Below are positions 6,207-6,936 of a DNA stretch of 6,936 nt, in pieces. The notes beneath the pieces are model-generated. The model was given only the letters and a program-made list of their open reading frames with translations. It was not told the DNA's origin and ran no database searches. Within the stretch, counting starts at the first letter, position 1. Every line of letters begins with the position of its first letter. Origin of the DNA: Actinomycetes bacterium (GTDB lineage Bacteria; Actinomycetota; Acidimicrobiia; Acidimicrobiales; Bog-793); NCBI GenBank assembly GCA_021785095.1, contig JAJYGM010000340.1, positions 1 to 6,936 of the forward strand. Direction: 5' to 3'. The position numbers and the translations under genes were made by a program.

Positions 6207-6936
6207 GCCCGGCGTGCTCCAGGTCGGCGGCGAGCGCGGCGACCTCGTCGGCGTCCGGGGGACGAAGTGGCGGACGGACCGGTCCACCGGACATCCCGAG
6301 CAGACCAGCCCACGCCTTGAGCCAGGGAATCGGGTTCACCTGGTCGCTCCTCCAGCGTCGGTGCAGCCACTTCTCGGCCACCTCACGCACCGGTGCGAGG
6401 GTCGCAGCGACCTCGGCCGCCTTGTCGAAGTCTCCTGCGAGCGCGGCCCGCGTGTACTCGAGCATCGGCCGCCACTCCGGCGTCTGGTAGAGGTACGGCG
6501 CGGCCGACGACATGTGCACGCGCTGGCCGCGGTCGCGCATGTCCGTGAGGAGCTCCGTCTCGGAAGGCTCGCAGACGAGGATGCGGTCCCCCACCCGCGA
6601 CGCCACCTCGAGGTAGTGGGCGTGGGGATGCCCCACCTTGACGCCGCAGATGTTGTCGATGTCGGCCAGCCGGTCGAGCAGGTCGAGCGCGAGGGGCGGG
6701 CCCGCGTAGCCGGTGTCGAAGATCCACACTCCGATGTCGACCGCGTCGCAGACCGCCGAGTAGAAGTCGTAGATCCCCTCGTCGACCCCGAGGGGCAGGT
6801 ACGGCCTGATGACGACGGCGAAGTCCGCGCCCGCCGCCTCGGCATGCCGCGTGAGCTCCACCGTCTCCTCCACGGAGTGGTGGCCGGTGTGGGCGATGAC
6901 CGGGACCCGTGCCCCCGTCGCCTCCACCACGGCCTC
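6199..6936 (-). CDS. Dihydrodipicolinate synthase / N-acetylneuraminate lyase family protein, 5' end beyond window
   Basis: 245 C-terminal residues are visible. The frame stays open to the right edge, so about 60-75 N-terminal residues of a roughly 300-residue protein are missing. The GTG at 6930 is internal, not the start. In visible numbering, Lys100 in NICGVK is the Schiff-base lysine of this family of class I aldolases and (de)hydratases. VIRPYLP (43-49) and NPIPWLKAWAGLLG (201-214) are family blocks, and HAGLL at the end resembles the C-terminus of E. coli DapA. The conserved Tyr of the YNxP motif (Tyr133 in DapA) aligns with Phe73 in VWIFDTGY, so the proton-relay Tyr seems absent; Tyr77 is nearby. 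Lysine-biosynthetic DapA is therefore unlikely. A catabolic aldolase or dehydratase acting on a 2-oxo acid fits the neighbours better, but the substrate is unknown. It converges on the alpha/beta hydrolase gene. Confidence 0.88.
   Translation of the reverse strand, partial: EAVVEATGARVPVIAHTGHHSVEETVELTRHAEAAGADFAVVIRPYLPLGVDEGIYDFYSAVCDAVDIGVWIFDTGYAGPPLALDLLDRLADIDNICGVKVGHPHAHYLEVASRVGDRILVCEPSETELLTDMRDRGQRVHMSSAAPYLYQTPEWRPMLEYTRAALAGDFDKAAEVAATLAPVREVAEKWLHRRWRSDQVNPIPWLKAWAGLLGMSGGPVRPPLRPPDADEVAALAADLEHAGLL

Noticed and set aside
5009..6370. 453-codon minus-strand open frame opposite the alpha/beta hydrolase
   Set aside because: It lies opposite a gene with an intact catalytic triad and runs into the DHDPS-like gene in a different frame; no motif is recognisable.
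6928..6930. GTG at 6930 as the start of the DHDPS-like protein
   Set aside because: The frame is open to the window edge and the visible part begins in the middle of the barrel, so the N-terminal strands must lie beyond 6936.

Overview
The window is a compact, GC-rich stretch with NNG/NNC-biased codons and GTG starts. This fits a high-GC bacterium, most likely an actinobacterium, but there is no rRNA or marker gene to fix the taxon. It holds four complete genes and two that run off the ends. There is no tRNA, rRNA, insertion sequence or CRISPR array, and no regulator gene.

Layout, left to right: (1) a minus-strand M24 (creatinase / Xaa-Pro peptidase / DddP-like) protein whose C-terminus is cut by the left edge; (2) a divergent 171-bp promoter region; (3) a plus-strand aldo/keto reductase with an intact catalytic tetrad; (4) a short convergent gap; (5) a minus-strand pair joined by an ATGA overlap, an FAD-dependent phytoene-desaturase/PYROXD2-like oxidoreductase followed by an ACMSD-like amidohydrolase/decarboxylase; (6) a second divergent promoter region of 174 bp; (7) a plus-strand alpha/beta hydrolase of the 2,6-dihydroxypseudooxynicotine hydrolase (C-C bond hydrolase) type; (8) a convergent junction with an imperfect tandem duplication over both stop codons; (9) a minus-strand DHDPS/N-acetylneuraminate-lyase family protein cut by the right edge.

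Together the families suggest a small-molecule catabolic cluster: an FAD oxidoreductase, a metal-dependent decarboxylase/hydrolase, a C-C hydrolase, a Schiff-base lyase, a carbonyl reductase and a non-canonical M24 enzyme. The substrate is not readable from the sequence. An aromatic or N-heterocyclic compound, or its ring-opened dicarbonyl products, is the most natural guess. Both divergent promoter regions carry copies of CGATTGC set in (near-)palindromes of the form GCAATCGNTTGC. They lie on or beside predicted promoters and look like LacI/GalR-type operators, so one regulator outside the window may control the whole set.

Three enzymes depart from their family at a key position: Cys for a metal-ligand Asp in the M24 protein, Phe for the conserved Tyr in the DHDPS-like protein, and Asp for an active-site Glu in the alpha/beta hydrolase. 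The cluster may therefore run chemistry different from the characterised relatives. Family comparisons are from memory, not from a database search.
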